A DNA stretch of 64,000 bases, taken from contig CAZBGI010000011.1 in the NCBI GenBank assembly GCA_964491395.1, positions 1-64,000 of the forward strand. Reading direction: 5' to 3'. The notes beneath the pieces are model-generated. The model was not told the DNA's origin. It saw nothing but the letters and a program-made list of their open reading frames with translations, and made no database searches. This stretch comes from SKVR01 sp964491395. GTDB lineage: Bacteria > Bacteroidota > Bacteroidia > Bacteroidales > UBA7960. Below, piece after piece: positions 17,786 to 26,746 of the stretch; the first letter of the stretch is position 1, and each line of letters begins with the position of its first letter. The position numbers and the translations under genes are program-made.

Positions 17786-18292
17786 CTATTCTTTGAGCCT
17801 TTCCACCAATCTTTTCATCATAGGAAGCATGGTTTTGGGATTGGTACTGGTAAGCAGATTACCGTCTTCCACCCAGTCTTTGCCCTCATAATTTGCCCCG
17901 GCATTGAGCAAATCATCTTTGATAGCCACGAAACCGGTAACATTACGTCCTTTGACAATGCCGGCAGAAATCAACAACCAGGGGCCATGGCATACCGAAG
18001 CAATTAACTTGCCTGCTTCATCATGTTTTTTTACAAAACGGACAATTTCCTCATTGCGACGCCACATATCAGGTGCATACCCTCCGGGTATAAACACCAA
18101 ATCAAATACTTCATTTTTTACTTCATCAAAACTTTTGTCGGGGGTAAAACTTTGCCCTCCTTTGCCCTGGTAAACTTTTTTTTCGGGTGCCACCGACACA
18201 ACATCATATCCCTCTTCTTTTAATCTCAGGTAAGGATACTGAAATTCAGAATCTTCTACCATCTTCTCTAAAAAAACGATTACTTTCTTCAT
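17786..18292 (-). CDS. DJ-1/PfpI family protein (protease/glyoxalase-like)
   Basis: A 168-residue protein of the DJ-1/PfpI superfamily. The nucleophile elbow is SVCHGPWLL with Cys101 and His102, and the acidic partner is expected near Glu14 (MVEDSEF). The motif FIPGGYAPD is also typical. Members include PfpI protease, YhbO and DJ-1, with protease, glyoxalase or deglycase activity claimed; the true substrate here cannot be told. It has no signal peptide and is probably a stress-related cytoplasmic enzyme. Confidence 0.92.
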   Translation of the reverse strand: MKKVIVFLEKMVEDSEFQYPYLRLKEEGYDVVSVAPEKKVYQGKGGQSFTPDKSFDEVKNEVFDLVFIPGGYAPDMWRRNEEIVRFVKKHDEAGKLIASVCHGPWLLISAGIVKGRNVTGFVAIKDDLLNAGANYEGKDWVEDGNLLTSTNPKTMLPMMKRLVERLKE

Positions 18293-18549
18293 GAGTTTTA
18301 CTTTTAAAAGTTCTTATTTATTGATTCACTTTATCGTGATATACTTGTATTAATTACAACAGTATATTCTTTTATTTGTTGAATGCAAACTTCCTCAAAG
18401 CCTGCATGATTTCTTTCGAATTTCTCTTCTGTTAATCATTCAATCTTTTCTGGTATATTTCCAAAATTCACATTACTTTTATGCGCCCTTTCCGCAAAGG
18501 TTTACGGCAACAAAATTTTGAAAAAAAGGAAAAATCAAAAAAACGAGAG

Positions 18550-20142
18550 ATGCTGAACATTCAAAAAAAACTGTCGAATTCTTTCTATGCCATGCTGGCC
18601 CTGCCTGCCACTGCCATGGGTTTTGCACTGGCAGTGCAGATTGCTGCCCTGAGCTGGCTGCTGAGTACCCGCTATGGATTAGACATCCGTGACATAGGAC
18701 TTGTATGGGCCACCGGGCCTTTTGCAGGAATTGTAGGACAGGTTATTATAGGCATTATCAGCGATAAAGTATGGGTGTGGAACGGCCGCAGAAGGGTGTT
18801 TATTCTTATAGGTGGTGTGCTCGCCTCCCTGATGCTGCTGGCACTTCCACACATTGGGGTCATTCAGGCATCCATGGGCATTGGAGGTATTTTAGGCGTA
18901 GCCATTACCATTTCCCTCACCCTCGACCTGGCCATCAATGTCAGTTTCAACCCCACCCGTTCTATCATTGCTGATGTGACTCCCGAAGGAAGGCCCCGAA
19001 CCAAGGGATATACCTGGATGCAAACTGTCTCCGGCACTTTTGGCGTGCTGGCTTACCTGATAGGAGCGGTTTTCAACAACTATGTCCTAATCTATTTTGG
19101 TGCCGTTCTGGTATTTGTTTTTTCAGTAATCCCTCCTCTTTTTATCAAAGAGCCCCGTTACCTGGGGCAATATGGCAAAGAAGATGAAGAACCTGTTCAA
19201 GACACCTCACAAGCAGACGCTTCCAGGCAGGTTAATGATGCATCTTTGATCGAAATCATGAAAACGATTCTCCCTTTGTGGGGGTTTTTGATTTATGCCA
19301 TCTATGGTTTCCTGGTGCGTTTGGCAGGCATCCCCAGAGTCCCTTATTATGCGGTGGAAATTTTTAGTATGGCCTTAACCCTGGCCCTGATGGTATATGT
19401 TCTTTCACGCAAGGAGGAAGGAAAATCGAAGGAAGCAGGGGGATTAATAGGATTTCAGAAAGTATTGGCTGCCCATGCATTTACCTGGATAGGCGTACAG
19501 ACCATGTTTATCTACATGTTTGCTTTTGTGAGGTTTCGGGTTCCGGAAATTGCCGATTTTGAGATCGACACTGCTCTGCTCGGATCTCTGGAAAGTGGCG
19601 AAGCTGCTGCAGAAGCCGCTGCTGCGGAACAATCAGCCATTGATGTGATTAATGACACCATTGGCCGAATAGTAAACTGGAGTTTTTTCTCTCTCAACCT
19701 GGTTGCTGCCATTATTCCGGTAGTATTGCTTGAGCCGTTGGCAGCAAAATTCGGGAGGGTAAAAATCCATTTTCTCAGCATTGCCATCATGGCTGTGGGA
19801 TACATTAACCTGGTCTATTTTGGTTTTTCGCCATGGGCCATCTATTTGTTAATGGCTGTTGTTGGAATTGGATGGGCCGCCACTATCAGCCTGCCTTTTG
19901 CCATCATGTCACAAAAAATTCCACAATCCCGCATGGGCCTGTATATGGGGCTATTTAACCTGTCAGTGGTATTACCTCAGTTTGTGTCAAGTCTGGGTGT
20001 AGGCGAACTGGTAAATGATGTGGAAGATAAAAGCATTATCTTTATCATCAGTGCGATTACTGTAGCCATCTCTGCCATTGCATGGGCAATGATCAAAGAG
20101 CCGGTTGATACTTATACTGCGGATCCTATAAATCCGGATTAA
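18550..20142 (+). CDS. SLC45-like MFS transporter (sugar carrier)
   Basis: A 530-residue carrier with about 12 membrane segments. Features resembling the SLC45/sucrose carrier branch of the major facilitator superfamily are the motif GIISDKVWVWNGRRRVFILIG after helix 2-3 and FNPTRSIIADVTPEGRPRTKGY after helix 4. A sugar, perhaps a disaccharide, imported with a cation is the likely substrate. The loop between helices 7 and 8 has an odd alanine/glutamate-rich insert (SGEAAAEAAAAEQ). I chose the ATG giving MLNIQKK; an upstream ATG would add 23 mostly charged residues and lies directly after a T-rich promoter-like sequence. The FISUMP gene follows after 23 bases. Confidence 0.88.
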   Translation: MLNIQKKLSNSFYAMLALPATAMGFALAVQIAALSWLLSTRYGLDIRDIGLVWATGPFAGIVGQVIIGIISDKVWVWNGRRRVFILIGGVLASLMLLALPHIGVIQASMGIGGILGVAITISLTLDLAINVSFNPTRSIIADVTPEGRPRTKGYTWMQTVSGTFGVLAYLIGAVFNNYVLIYFGAVLVFVFSVIPPLFIKEPRYLGQYGKEDEEPVQDTSQADASRQVNDASLIEIMKTILPLWGFLIYAIYGFLVRLAGIPRVPYYAVEIFSMALTLALMVYVLSRKEEGKSKEAGGLIGFQKVLAAHAFTWIGVQTMFIYMFAFVRFRVPEIADFEIDTALLGSLESGEAAAEAAAAEQSAIDVINDTIGRIVNWSFFSLNLVAAIIPVVLLEPLAAKFGRVKIHFLSIAIMAVGYINLVYFGFSPWAIYLLMAVVGIGWAATISLPFAIMSQKIPQSRMGLYMGLFNLSVVLPQFVSSLGVGELVNDVEDKSIIFIISAITVAISAIAWAMIKEPVDTYTADPINPD

Positions 20143-20165
20143 GAACAAAAAACAAGCATCCTGTT

Positions 20166-20663
20166 ATGGAAACACAAAGCGATGAAATTCTCGAGCTTGG
20201 CGGCAGAGAGTATAAAACCGTGAAACTTAACAACAAAATCTGGATGGCAGAGAACCTTTCCCTGCTTGTTTCGGGGAGTTGGTTTTATAACGAAAATGCA
20301 CAATATGGCGCTACCTTTGGCAGGCTATATACCTGGCAGGCCGCCATGGAGGCTTGTCCTGCCGGCTGGAGGCTGCCCACTCGTGAAGACTGGAGTGAGA
20401 TGCTGGAATCGTTGGGTGGCGAGAAGCAGGCCTGCCCGGCCCTTAAAGCGGGTGGCGAAAGTGGATTCGAAGCTTTGTTTGCAGGATACAGAACCCAAAA
20501 AGGAGATTTTTTAAGTATTGAAAGAGCAGCAGACTTCTGGACTTCCACAGAAGCAGGAGATTCAAATGCATGGCTTTTTTATATCATTTTTAAAAAGGAA
20601 AAGGTTTTCCGGATTATTGATGATAAAAGATGTGGGTTTTCGGTACGATATATCAAAGAATAA
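20166..20663 (+). CDS. FISUMP-domain protein
   Basis: A 165-residue protein that consists of one FISUMP domain (Fibrobacter succinogenes major paralogous domain). The marks are YKTVKLNNKIWMAENLS, then GRLYTWQAAMEACPAGWRLP with LPTREDW, and FWTSTEAGDSNAW near the end. Family members are usually exported or lipoproteins. This one has no signal peptide or lipobox, so as read it would stay in the cytoplasm. Function of the domain is not established. It follows the MFS gene closely and may share its transcript. Confidence 0.85.
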   Translation: METQSDEILELGGREYKTVKLNNKIWMAENLSLLVSGSWFYNENAQYGATFGRLYTWQAAMEACPAGWRLPTREDWSEMLESLGGEKQACPALKAGGESGFEALFAGYRTQKGDFLSIERAADFWTSTEAGDSNAWLFYIIFKKEKVFRIIDDKRCGFSVRYIKE

Positions 20664-20937
20664 TTCGCATTAAATTATAAATACATTTTTTCAAAGTAAA
20701 ATAACCAAAACGAGACTGCCTTAAAAAAATGACCGGTAGTTGAGTTGTTCAGAAAGCCTGCGAAAACACCTTCAGATCATTCCGGAAACCCTGTTTCTGC
20801 ATGCCCGGCTTGCCGGGAAATCAAAATTTCCAGGACGTCTCTTTTGATGAATGTATCAAATAAACAAGGAATTCAAACGGGTAAATTGTAATTTGCCTGT
20901 TTTTTTAACGACCAATAAAACAGTAAATCAAGGCACG

Positions 20938-21423
20938 GTGCAAGAAAACGATTTTATCCGTACCATAGAGTTACACCGGGGCATCATTTTCAAGGTATGC
21001 AAAATGTATTGCCCCAACGAAGATGATTGTCAGGATTTGTATCAGGACATCGTGGCGCAGCTTTGGAAAGCATGGAAGGGTTTTCGGGGAGATGCAAAAA
21101 TCAGTACCTGGATTTACCGTATCGCTCTCAATACTGCCATTTCGGGCTTCAGGAAACAAAAACGCAACCCCCTCAACAACTCGGTGAATGCCCTGGAAGT
21201 GGAACTGGCAGATGAAGACGGAAGGAAAAAGAAAGAAGACCTTGAATTACTTCACATGGCCATTAATCATTTATCGGAGGTAGAAAAAGCGATGGTAATG
21301 CTCTACCTGGAAGATGTACCTTACGAAGAAATATCATCTATCATGGGTATCACCCAAAATAATGTAAGAGTAAAAATGTTGCGAATCAGGGAAAAGCTAA
21401 GAAACATCATGAAAAATCCGTGA
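20938..21423 (+). CDS. ECF-type RNA polymerase sigma factor
   Basis: A 161-residue sigma-70 family protein of the extracytoplasmic-function type. Region 2 spans about residues 5-75, with DDCQDLYQDIVAQLWKAW and FRGDAKISTWIYRIALNTAI. Region 4 spans about 100-155, with the helix-turn-helix YEEISSIMGITQNNVRVKM. The frame is open further upstream to an ATG at 20851, but I place the start at the GTG of 20938 because the extra residues have no sigma homology, and GTG gives the usual few residues before region 2; AAGG lies four to five bases upstream. It is followed after six bases by a membrane protein that is probably its regulator. Confidence 0.88.
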   Translation: MQENDFIRTIELHRGIIFKVCKMYCPNEDDCQDLYQDIVAQLWKAWKGFRGDAKISTWIYRIALNTAISGFRKQKRNPLNNSVNALEVELADEDGRKKKEDLELLHMAINHLSEVEKAMVMLYLEDVPYEEISSIMGITQNNVRVKMLRIREKLRNIMKNP

Positions 21424-21429
21424 GTTGAA

Positions 21430-22089
21430 ATGGATGAACTTAATAAACTGAAACAAATGTGGGATAGCTCTTTTGAAGAGCAAAGCAGCAAAATGGACAA
21501 AGAGTCATTGCTGAAGATGATGCAAAAACAATCTTCCGGACCGGTGGACAAGCTCAAAAAGAGCCTCTACCTGGAGATTGGAACCATCATCGTGGCATTG
21601 CCATTCCTTGTATATATCATGTTTGTTTTGCCTGCTCCCTATTTTGTACTTAACACTCTCGCAGTAATAGTATTGTTTCTGTCAGTACTGGTGTATTATT
21701 TTGTCAACCTCAACAAAATTACCCGACTGTGGAACCAAAGCCAGCAAAACCTCAGGGAATCGCTCCAGAGTACCATAGCCCTGCTTCGTTTTTTCCGTAA
21801 AACCTACTTCTATATCAGCATTGCCCTGTTCCCCCTGGGAATTTATTTTGGATACATTATTGGATTCGGGTTGGGCTCCGGTGGAAAAAAAGCATCTTCC
21901 CTGTTGTTTTTCAGCCAACTGCCTCTATATCTTAACATCATCATTTTTGTAACCCTGGGGTTAGCTGCCTTTGGAGTGTTTTTGCTGTTTCTGCGCTTTT
22001 ATGTGAAAAAACTTTATGATGTTCACATCACAAAACTGGAAAATATATATGCTGAGCTTACAGAAAACGATAACAATCAGAAAGAATAA
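21430..22089 (+). CDS. four-helix membrane protein, probable partner of the ECF sigma factor
   Basis: A 219-residue protein whose first ~45 residues are helical, charged and cytoplasmic (DELNKLKQMWDSSFEEQ), followed by four membrane segments at roughly 48-70, 72-92, 117-140 and 160-185. It lacks the HxxxCxxC zinc motif of classical anti-sigma factors. Position six bases after a sigma factor gene, plus a cytoplasmic N-terminal helix bundle, argues that it binds and holds that sigma factor. This is inference from context; I do not recognise a named family. Confidence 0.7.
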   Translation: MDELNKLKQMWDSSFEEQSSKMDKESLLKMMQKQSSGPVDKLKKSLYLEIGTIIVALPFLVYIMFVLPAPYFVLNTLAVIVLFLSVLVYYFVNLNKITRLWNQSQQNLRESLQSTIALLRFFRKTYFYISIALFPLGIYFGYIIGFGLGSGGKKASSLLFFSQLPLYLNIIIFVTLGLAAFGVFLLFLRFYVKKLYDVHITKLENIYAELTENDNNQKE

Positions 22090-22148
22090 CCCCCGGATTT
22101 TTCCTTCGATTCTGCCCATCTGACTATGGACTCTTCAACCCTACGACT

Positions 22149-23627
22149 ATGTTTTTAACGCTTATCTCTCACACATACAAAATGTTCCGACGATCGGAAT
22201 TATTTGAAAGAAGCTTGTTTGTCATCGTTTTGCTCACCATCTTCGCTTTATTTGTTTTCTCGCAGCTGCATCTTGCCGGGCGAATGTTGCCAGTTTTATT
22301 ACAGGAATATCTTCCGGAGCGCGAACCTGCGGAGTGGGTATACGGCTTATTGATTCCTATTTTTGCTTTGGACTTTTCATTGAGGTATTTTATCCAGTCT
22401 TTACCTGCACAACAGGTAAGACCCTACCTGCACCTTCCCATTCAAAACAGTACATTGGCATTTTACCGGATGCTACGCTCCTGGCTGCACCCCATCAATT
22501 TATATCTGCTGGTATTTTTCTATTCATTTATCAGCATGACAATAAACCCCGCCACAAGCAGCCAGGGTTCAGGTTTATTGGGAATCATACTATTGGTAGC
22601 TGTCAACCAGGCAGTCCTCATGTGGCTGAAATCGTTTCAGGAAAACAAGCTGAAAACCCTGTTGGTGGTGGCCATGGTACTTGCCGCCATTGCTTTGGCC
22701 TGGAGTTTATACACGGACGCTTTGATGCAGTATTCACTGGATTTCTTCCTGGGATTTGTCAACAACAACTTGCAGGCTTTCGTGCCGGTGTTGGTCATTG
22801 CAGTTTTGTTTCACGGACTGGCATTCCATCAAATAAAAAAAGGCTTCTACCAGGTTTTTGAAACCCAGGTTCCCCGTCAAGCAACTGCCCGGGGTGGATT
22901 TCCTGAGCGGTTGCTGGCTTCTGTGCCGAAATATGGTCAGCTCTGGCTACTGGAATGGCAACTGGCCTCTCGAAGCAGAAGAAGCAGGTTCAACTTTTTC
23001 GGAATGATTCCCATGGCCATTGCATTTTCGCTCTATGTTGTGCTGGGCGTAGATTCTCAACCCGAAACATATATTGTTATCATTCTTTTGATTTCCGGTA
23101 GTTATGGTGGGTTTCACCTGCAGCATGCATTTTCTTGGGAAAGTCATTTTTTTGACTTTCTGGCAACGCGAAATATTCACTTAAAGGATTTCATTACAGC
23201 CAAATTCTATTTTTATTCTGCCTATGCAGCCCTTCAACTGTTGGTTATTTTACCTTTAGTACTCTGGCACAGTCTGGAATTAGCTCTTCTTTTTGTGGGA
23301 ATGTTTTTTTATGCCACCGGATTTGGATTTTTCTTTTACCTGTGGACCGGGGTAGGCAACTCAACAAGATTGGATGCCAATGGCAAAAGCTCTTTCAATA
23401 TGGAGGGGGTATCGGGCATTAAAATGGCACAGATGATGGCGTTGTTCTTGTCAGTATTGCCCTTTTTGCTGCTGGGTTACCTTTTACCTATCCCTAACGG
23501 AAGCGCCCTGCTACTAAGCATTACAGGGCTGGTTTTTATTTTTACTCATGGTAGCTGGATCAACGGAATCGTGCGCAAATTTGAAAAAAGAAAATACGCC
23601 AAACTAAACTTATACCGACAAAAATAG
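22149..23627 (+). CDS. DUF5687 family ABC transporter permease
   Basis: A 492-residue integral membrane protein with roughly 11-12 hydrophobic segments, no large soluble domain and a basic tail. It resembles the DUF5687 family of Bacteroidota, which is found beside ABC ATPases and is taken to be an exporter permease. The next gene, nine bases downstream, is that ATPase. The two genes upstream are a sigma factor and its likely regulator, so exporter expression is probably under that sigma factor. Substrate unknown. Confidence 0.85.
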   Translation: MFLTLISHTYKMFRRSELFERSLFVIVLLTIFALFVFSQLHLAGRMLPVLLQEYLPEREPAEWVYGLLIPIFALDFSLRYFIQSLPAQQVRPYLHLPIQNSTLAFYRMLRSWLHPINLYLLVFFYSFISMTINPATSSQGSGLLGIILLVAVNQAVLMWLKSFQENKLKTLLVVAMVLAAIALAWSLYTDALMQYSLDFFLGFVNNNLQAFVPVLVIAVLFHGLAFHQIKKGFYQVFETQVPRQATARGGFPERLLASVPKYGQLWLLEWQLASRSRRSRFNFFGMIPMAIAFSLYVVLGVDSQPETYIVIILLISGSYGGFHLQHAFSWESHFFDFLATRNIHLKDFITAKFYFYSAYAALQLLVILPLVLWHSLELALLFVGMFFYATGFGFFFYLWTGVGNSTRLDANGKSSFNMEGVSGIKMAQMMALFLSVLPFLLLGYLLPIPNGSALLLSITGLVFIFTHGSWINGIVRKFEKRKYAKLNLYRQK

Positions 23628-23636
23628 AACCACCTT

Positions 23637-24344
23637 ATGCATATCAGAATAGAACAACTTACCAAAGAATACAACGGAAACGTTGCTCTCAATATTCCTT
23701 CACTGGAAATACAAAAGGGAGAACTTGTAGGCATTGTGGGAAATAACGGTGCAGGAAAAACGACCCTGCTTCGCCTGATGCTCGACTTGATTAAAGCCAC
23801 CAGTGGATTTATTGAAATTGACGGTGAAAAAGTAAATGAACACCAGAACTGGAAAAAACGAACAGGCAGTTTCCTGGACGAAGGATTCCTGATTGGGTTT
23901 CTGACACCTGAGGAATATTTCCGGTTTAACGCAGAAACCTATGGCCTGAGCCCCGAGGAGACGGAAAAAATGCTGGGGGAATACACTCGTTTCATGAGTG
24001 ATGAAATTATTGAAACCGGCAAGTATATACGGCAATTGTCCACCGGAAACAAACAGAAGGTGGGGATTATTGCTGCTATGATGGTGAATCCGCCCCTCCT
24101 GCTGCTCGATGAACCTTTTAATTTCCTCGATCCCAGCTCACAGATTATCATCAAAAATCTCCTGCGCGACAAAAACCGCCAGTTTGGTAGTACCATGCTG
24201 GTTTCCAGCCACAACATCAATCATCTGGCCGATATTTGCTCACGGGTAATTTTGCTGGAAAAGGGAGTTGTTATCAAAGACATCAACACCTCAGAAGAAG
24301 GGAAAATGCAGGAAATAGAAAGCTATTTTTCAAGCAGGGCCTGA
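23637..24344 (+). CDS. ABC transporter ATP-binding protein
   Basis: A 235-residue ATPase with Walker A GNNGAGKT (residues 36-43), signature LSTGNKQKVGI, Walker B LLLLDEP and the switch His in VSSHNINHL. It resembles the CcmA/NatA-like export ATPases and pairs with the preceding DUF5687 permease. The signature LSTGN instead of LSGGQ is common in this branch. It ends the apparent four-gene operon that starts with the ECF sigma factor. Confidence 0.93.
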   Translation: MHIRIEQLTKEYNGNVALNIPSLEIQKGELVGIVGNNGAGKTTLLRLMLDLIKATSGFIEIDGEKVNEHQNWKKRTGSFLDEGFLIGFLTPEEYFRFNAETYGLSPEETEKMLGEYTRFMSDEIIETGKYIRQLSTGNKQKVGIIAAMMVNPPLLLLDEPFNFLDPSSQIIIKNLLRDKNRQFGSTMLVSSHNINHLADICSRVILLEKGVVIKDINTSEEGKMQEIESYFSSRA

Positions 24345-24402
24345 AAGGAATTGTAGCGGTAAAAAGTTATTGACTACATGGCAATTTTTAATCCTGTAAA
24401 TG

Positions 24403-24410
24403 TATCTTTG
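24403..24410 (+). promoter_or_regulatory. -7 box of the T9SS CUB/PKD protein gene
   Basis: TATCTTTG matches TAnnTTTG fully and lies 85 bases upstream of the ATG. A TTG at 24370 is too far (30 bases) to be a good -33 element, so the assignment is moderate. Confidence 0.45.
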
Positions 24411-24495
24411 TGCTTTTATAAGCTGTTTGTAAAATAAAGCTGAGGAATATTCGTATTAACATTTACAACGTATTCTGAATTATACCCCTACTTAT

Positions 24496-26592
24496 ATGAC
24501 ACGCCCCATAACCCGTATTCTTACTGTCGCAGGCCTGCTGTTATCTGGGTTGCTTCAGGCCCAGTCCATCAATTTTCCCATCCATACTCACGATGGCCAA
24601 AACATTGAAACCTGCACGGGTTCTTTTACTGACAGTGGTGGCGACACACTGACCTACTATGACAACAACGAGAGTTATTCGATCACCTTTACAGCAGCCA
24701 ACGAAACCGAAGAACCTTTATACATCAGGCTCGATTTTCAGTTTTTTGAATTGGGTCAGGATGATTTTTTGTACATACACGATGGCCCGGATGAAAATGC
24801 AGAATTGATTGCCAGTGGAAGCGGGAACAATCTGCTGGGTGAAGAAATCTGGTCCACAGGATCTTCACTGCATATAAGATTTATATCTTCACCCGCTGAT
24901 ACTGCAAGAGGCTGGTGGGCTGACATTTCCTGTTTCGAGCTTTGTGAGGCTTTTTATGCTGATATCACCACGGATCAGGGATCATTTGATATCTGTCCCG
25001 ATGTGCAAACCCTAAATTTTTCAGCCGATGCCAATTATTATGGAGGAGAGCCCGAAGGATCAACAGAAAACATAACCTATCAATGGAATTTTGACGGAGA
25101 ACTGAAAGAGGGCAATGAAGTATCTCACGATTATGATGAACCCGGGGCCTATCCATTCAGCCTAAACATAGATGATGGGCAAAACAACTGTAGTATTGAC
25201 ACTATCATCACCGTAAGAATGGCTACGGTTCCCAATTTTAATTCTACCATTGCTACCGCTGATACGGTTTGCTCAGAAGAAGCATTCAGCCTGCTTGGCA
25301 ATATCAACACCATCACCTGGCTGGGTTTTCCTGCTATTGTAGATACAGTAGCCTTTATTGGAGAGGGAGAAGAAGCCTTTGTTTCCAGCCTGAACTTTGA
25401 TGTATTTCCTGATGAGCAGCAGATTGTCTTTCAGGACGATTTTGACCGGGTGTGCATCAACATTGAGCATATGGATTTCGGAGACCTTACATTTGAGATG
25501 CAGTGTCCCAACGGTACTTCTGTAGTATTGCATGATGCAGGCCCCGGAGGTGCCCATCTGGGAGAGCCCGTGGTTTTGCTTTATAACGAAACACCCGGAG
25601 ATATCCCAGGTGTAAGCTATGAATATTGCTTTACCACCTCACCCCAATATGGCTTGATGAACGAAACCACTTTCCAGTTTCACAATTATACTGATCAGGC
25701 CGGTGATTTGTATTTTAACCAGCCTTATTTACCCGAGGGCAGTTATGCTCCTGTAGAATCCTTTGAAAATTTTATCGGGTGTCCGCTTAACGGAGAATGG
25801 ACCCTGACAGTATCAGATGAGGAAAGTGGCACTTCAGGACACATAATGGGCTGGAACCTTTTTTTCAACGAAGACTTTTATCCCGATTCACTGATTTTTA
25901 CCCCTGAAATCGTGGAAGAAAAATGGTTTGACCAAAACGGCAATGACCTGGGCGATAATCCCGTATCTACAAGCGTAGAAACCGAAGTACAAGACAATTT
26001 TGAATTTACTTACAGGGCAACCGATAATTTTGGCTGCACCTGGGATACCACGCTTGTGATAACAGGACAACCTCTACCCAAAGCTGAAATTGTTTCAGAG
26101 CTTGAGATTCCCGTTTGTGAAGGTGATTCAACCTTGCTGACTGTAGAGCCGGAATTGATGGGCGATGAAGTACACTGGCTTTACCAGTGGATGCTGGAAG
26201 GTGAAGAAATGGAAGGAAGATTATTTGACACCATAATGGCCAAAGAGGTTGCCAATTATATGGTAAGGGTAACAGATACGCTCACGGGTTGCTTTAATAT
26301 CTTCGAATTAGCGGTCACCGATCAAAATTGTGATCTTAACATCCCCAACGTCTTTACACCCAATGGCGATGGCATCAACGATGTTTTTGAGATAGAAAAC
26401 CTGGAACACTATCCGGGAAGCAACATAGTGATTTACAACCGGCATGGCAAGAAAGTGTTCGAACATAATGACTACTACTCAAACTGGTGGGATGGTTCCG
26501 GTCAGTCTGAAGGCACCTATTACTATGTAATTACTTACACAAGGCAGGGGGAACGAAAACAAACACAGGGAGTAATAACAATTATTCGTTAA
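24496..26592 (+). CDS. secreted CUB/PKD/P-domain protein with CHU_C (T9SS type B) C-terminus
   Basis: A 698-residue exported protein. A signal peptide ends at LLQAQ (residue 22). A CUB-like domain follows at about 25-147 (DDFLYIHDGPDENAE), then a PKD-like domain at about 160-245 (YQWNFDGELKEGNEVSHDYD), and a domain like the proprotein convertase P domain at about 290-465 with GEWTLTVSDEESGTSGHIMGW. An Ig-like stretch leads to a C-terminal CHU_C domain with IPNVFTPNGDGINDVFEI, WWDGS and GTYYYVI. That C-terminal domain directs secretion by the type IX system and attachment at the cell surface. No enzyme domain is present, so it is a surface adhesin or structural protein. Confidence 0.9.
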   Translation: MTRPITRILTVAGLLLSGLLQAQSINFPIHTHDGQNIETCTGSFTDSGGDTLTYYDNNESYSITFTAANETEEPLYIRLDFQFFELGQDDFLYIHDGPDENAELIASGSGNNLLGEEIWSTGSSLHIRFISSPADTARGWWADISCFELCEAFYADITTDQGSFDICPDVQTLNFSADANYYGGEPEGSTENITYQWNFDGELKEGNEVSHDYDEPGAYPFSLNIDDGQNNCSIDTIITVRMATVPNFNSTIATADTVCSEEAFSLLGNINTITWLGFPAIVDTVAFIGEGEEAFVSSLNFDVFPDEQQIVFQDDFDRVCINIEHMDFGDLTFEMQCPNGTSVVLHDAGPGGAHLGEPVVLLYNETPGDIPGVSYEYCFTTSPQYGLMNETTFQFHNYTDQAGDLYFNQPYLPEGSYAPVESFENFIGCPLNGEWTLTVSDEESGTSGHIMGWNLFFNEDFYPDSLIFTPEIVEEKWFDQNGNDLGDNPVSTSVETEVQDNFEFTYRATDNFGCTWDTTLVITGQPLPKAEIVSELEIPVCEGDSTLLTVEPELMGDEVHWLYQWMLEGEEMEGRLFDTIMAKEVANYMVRVTDTLTGCFNIFELAVTDQNCDLNIPNVFTPNGDGINDVFEIENLEHYPGSNIVIYNRHGKKVFEHNDYYSNWWDGSGQSEGTYYYVITYTRQGERKQTQGVITIIR

Positions 26593-26669
26593 ACCTCCCC
26601 TTCTGCCACATTAGCTTTTAAGCATTTTTTCGGGATTTCTGATGGGTAATAAAAATAATTACTGAATCC

Positions 26670-26700
26670 TTTGCAGGTATGCGCGAAAGATTTATTTTTG
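26670..26700 (+). promoter_or_regulatory. promoter of the AbgT-family transporter gene
   Basis: TTTG at 26670-26673 and TATTTTTG at 26693-26700, 19 bases apart, match both halves of the Bacteroidota housekeeping promoter. A transcript would begin near 26707, leaving about 40 bases before the ATG at 26747, which supports that start. Confidence 0.72.
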
Positions 26701-26746
26701 GGCCTTCAAAACATAAACCAATCTATTGACTTTCAATAACAAAATT

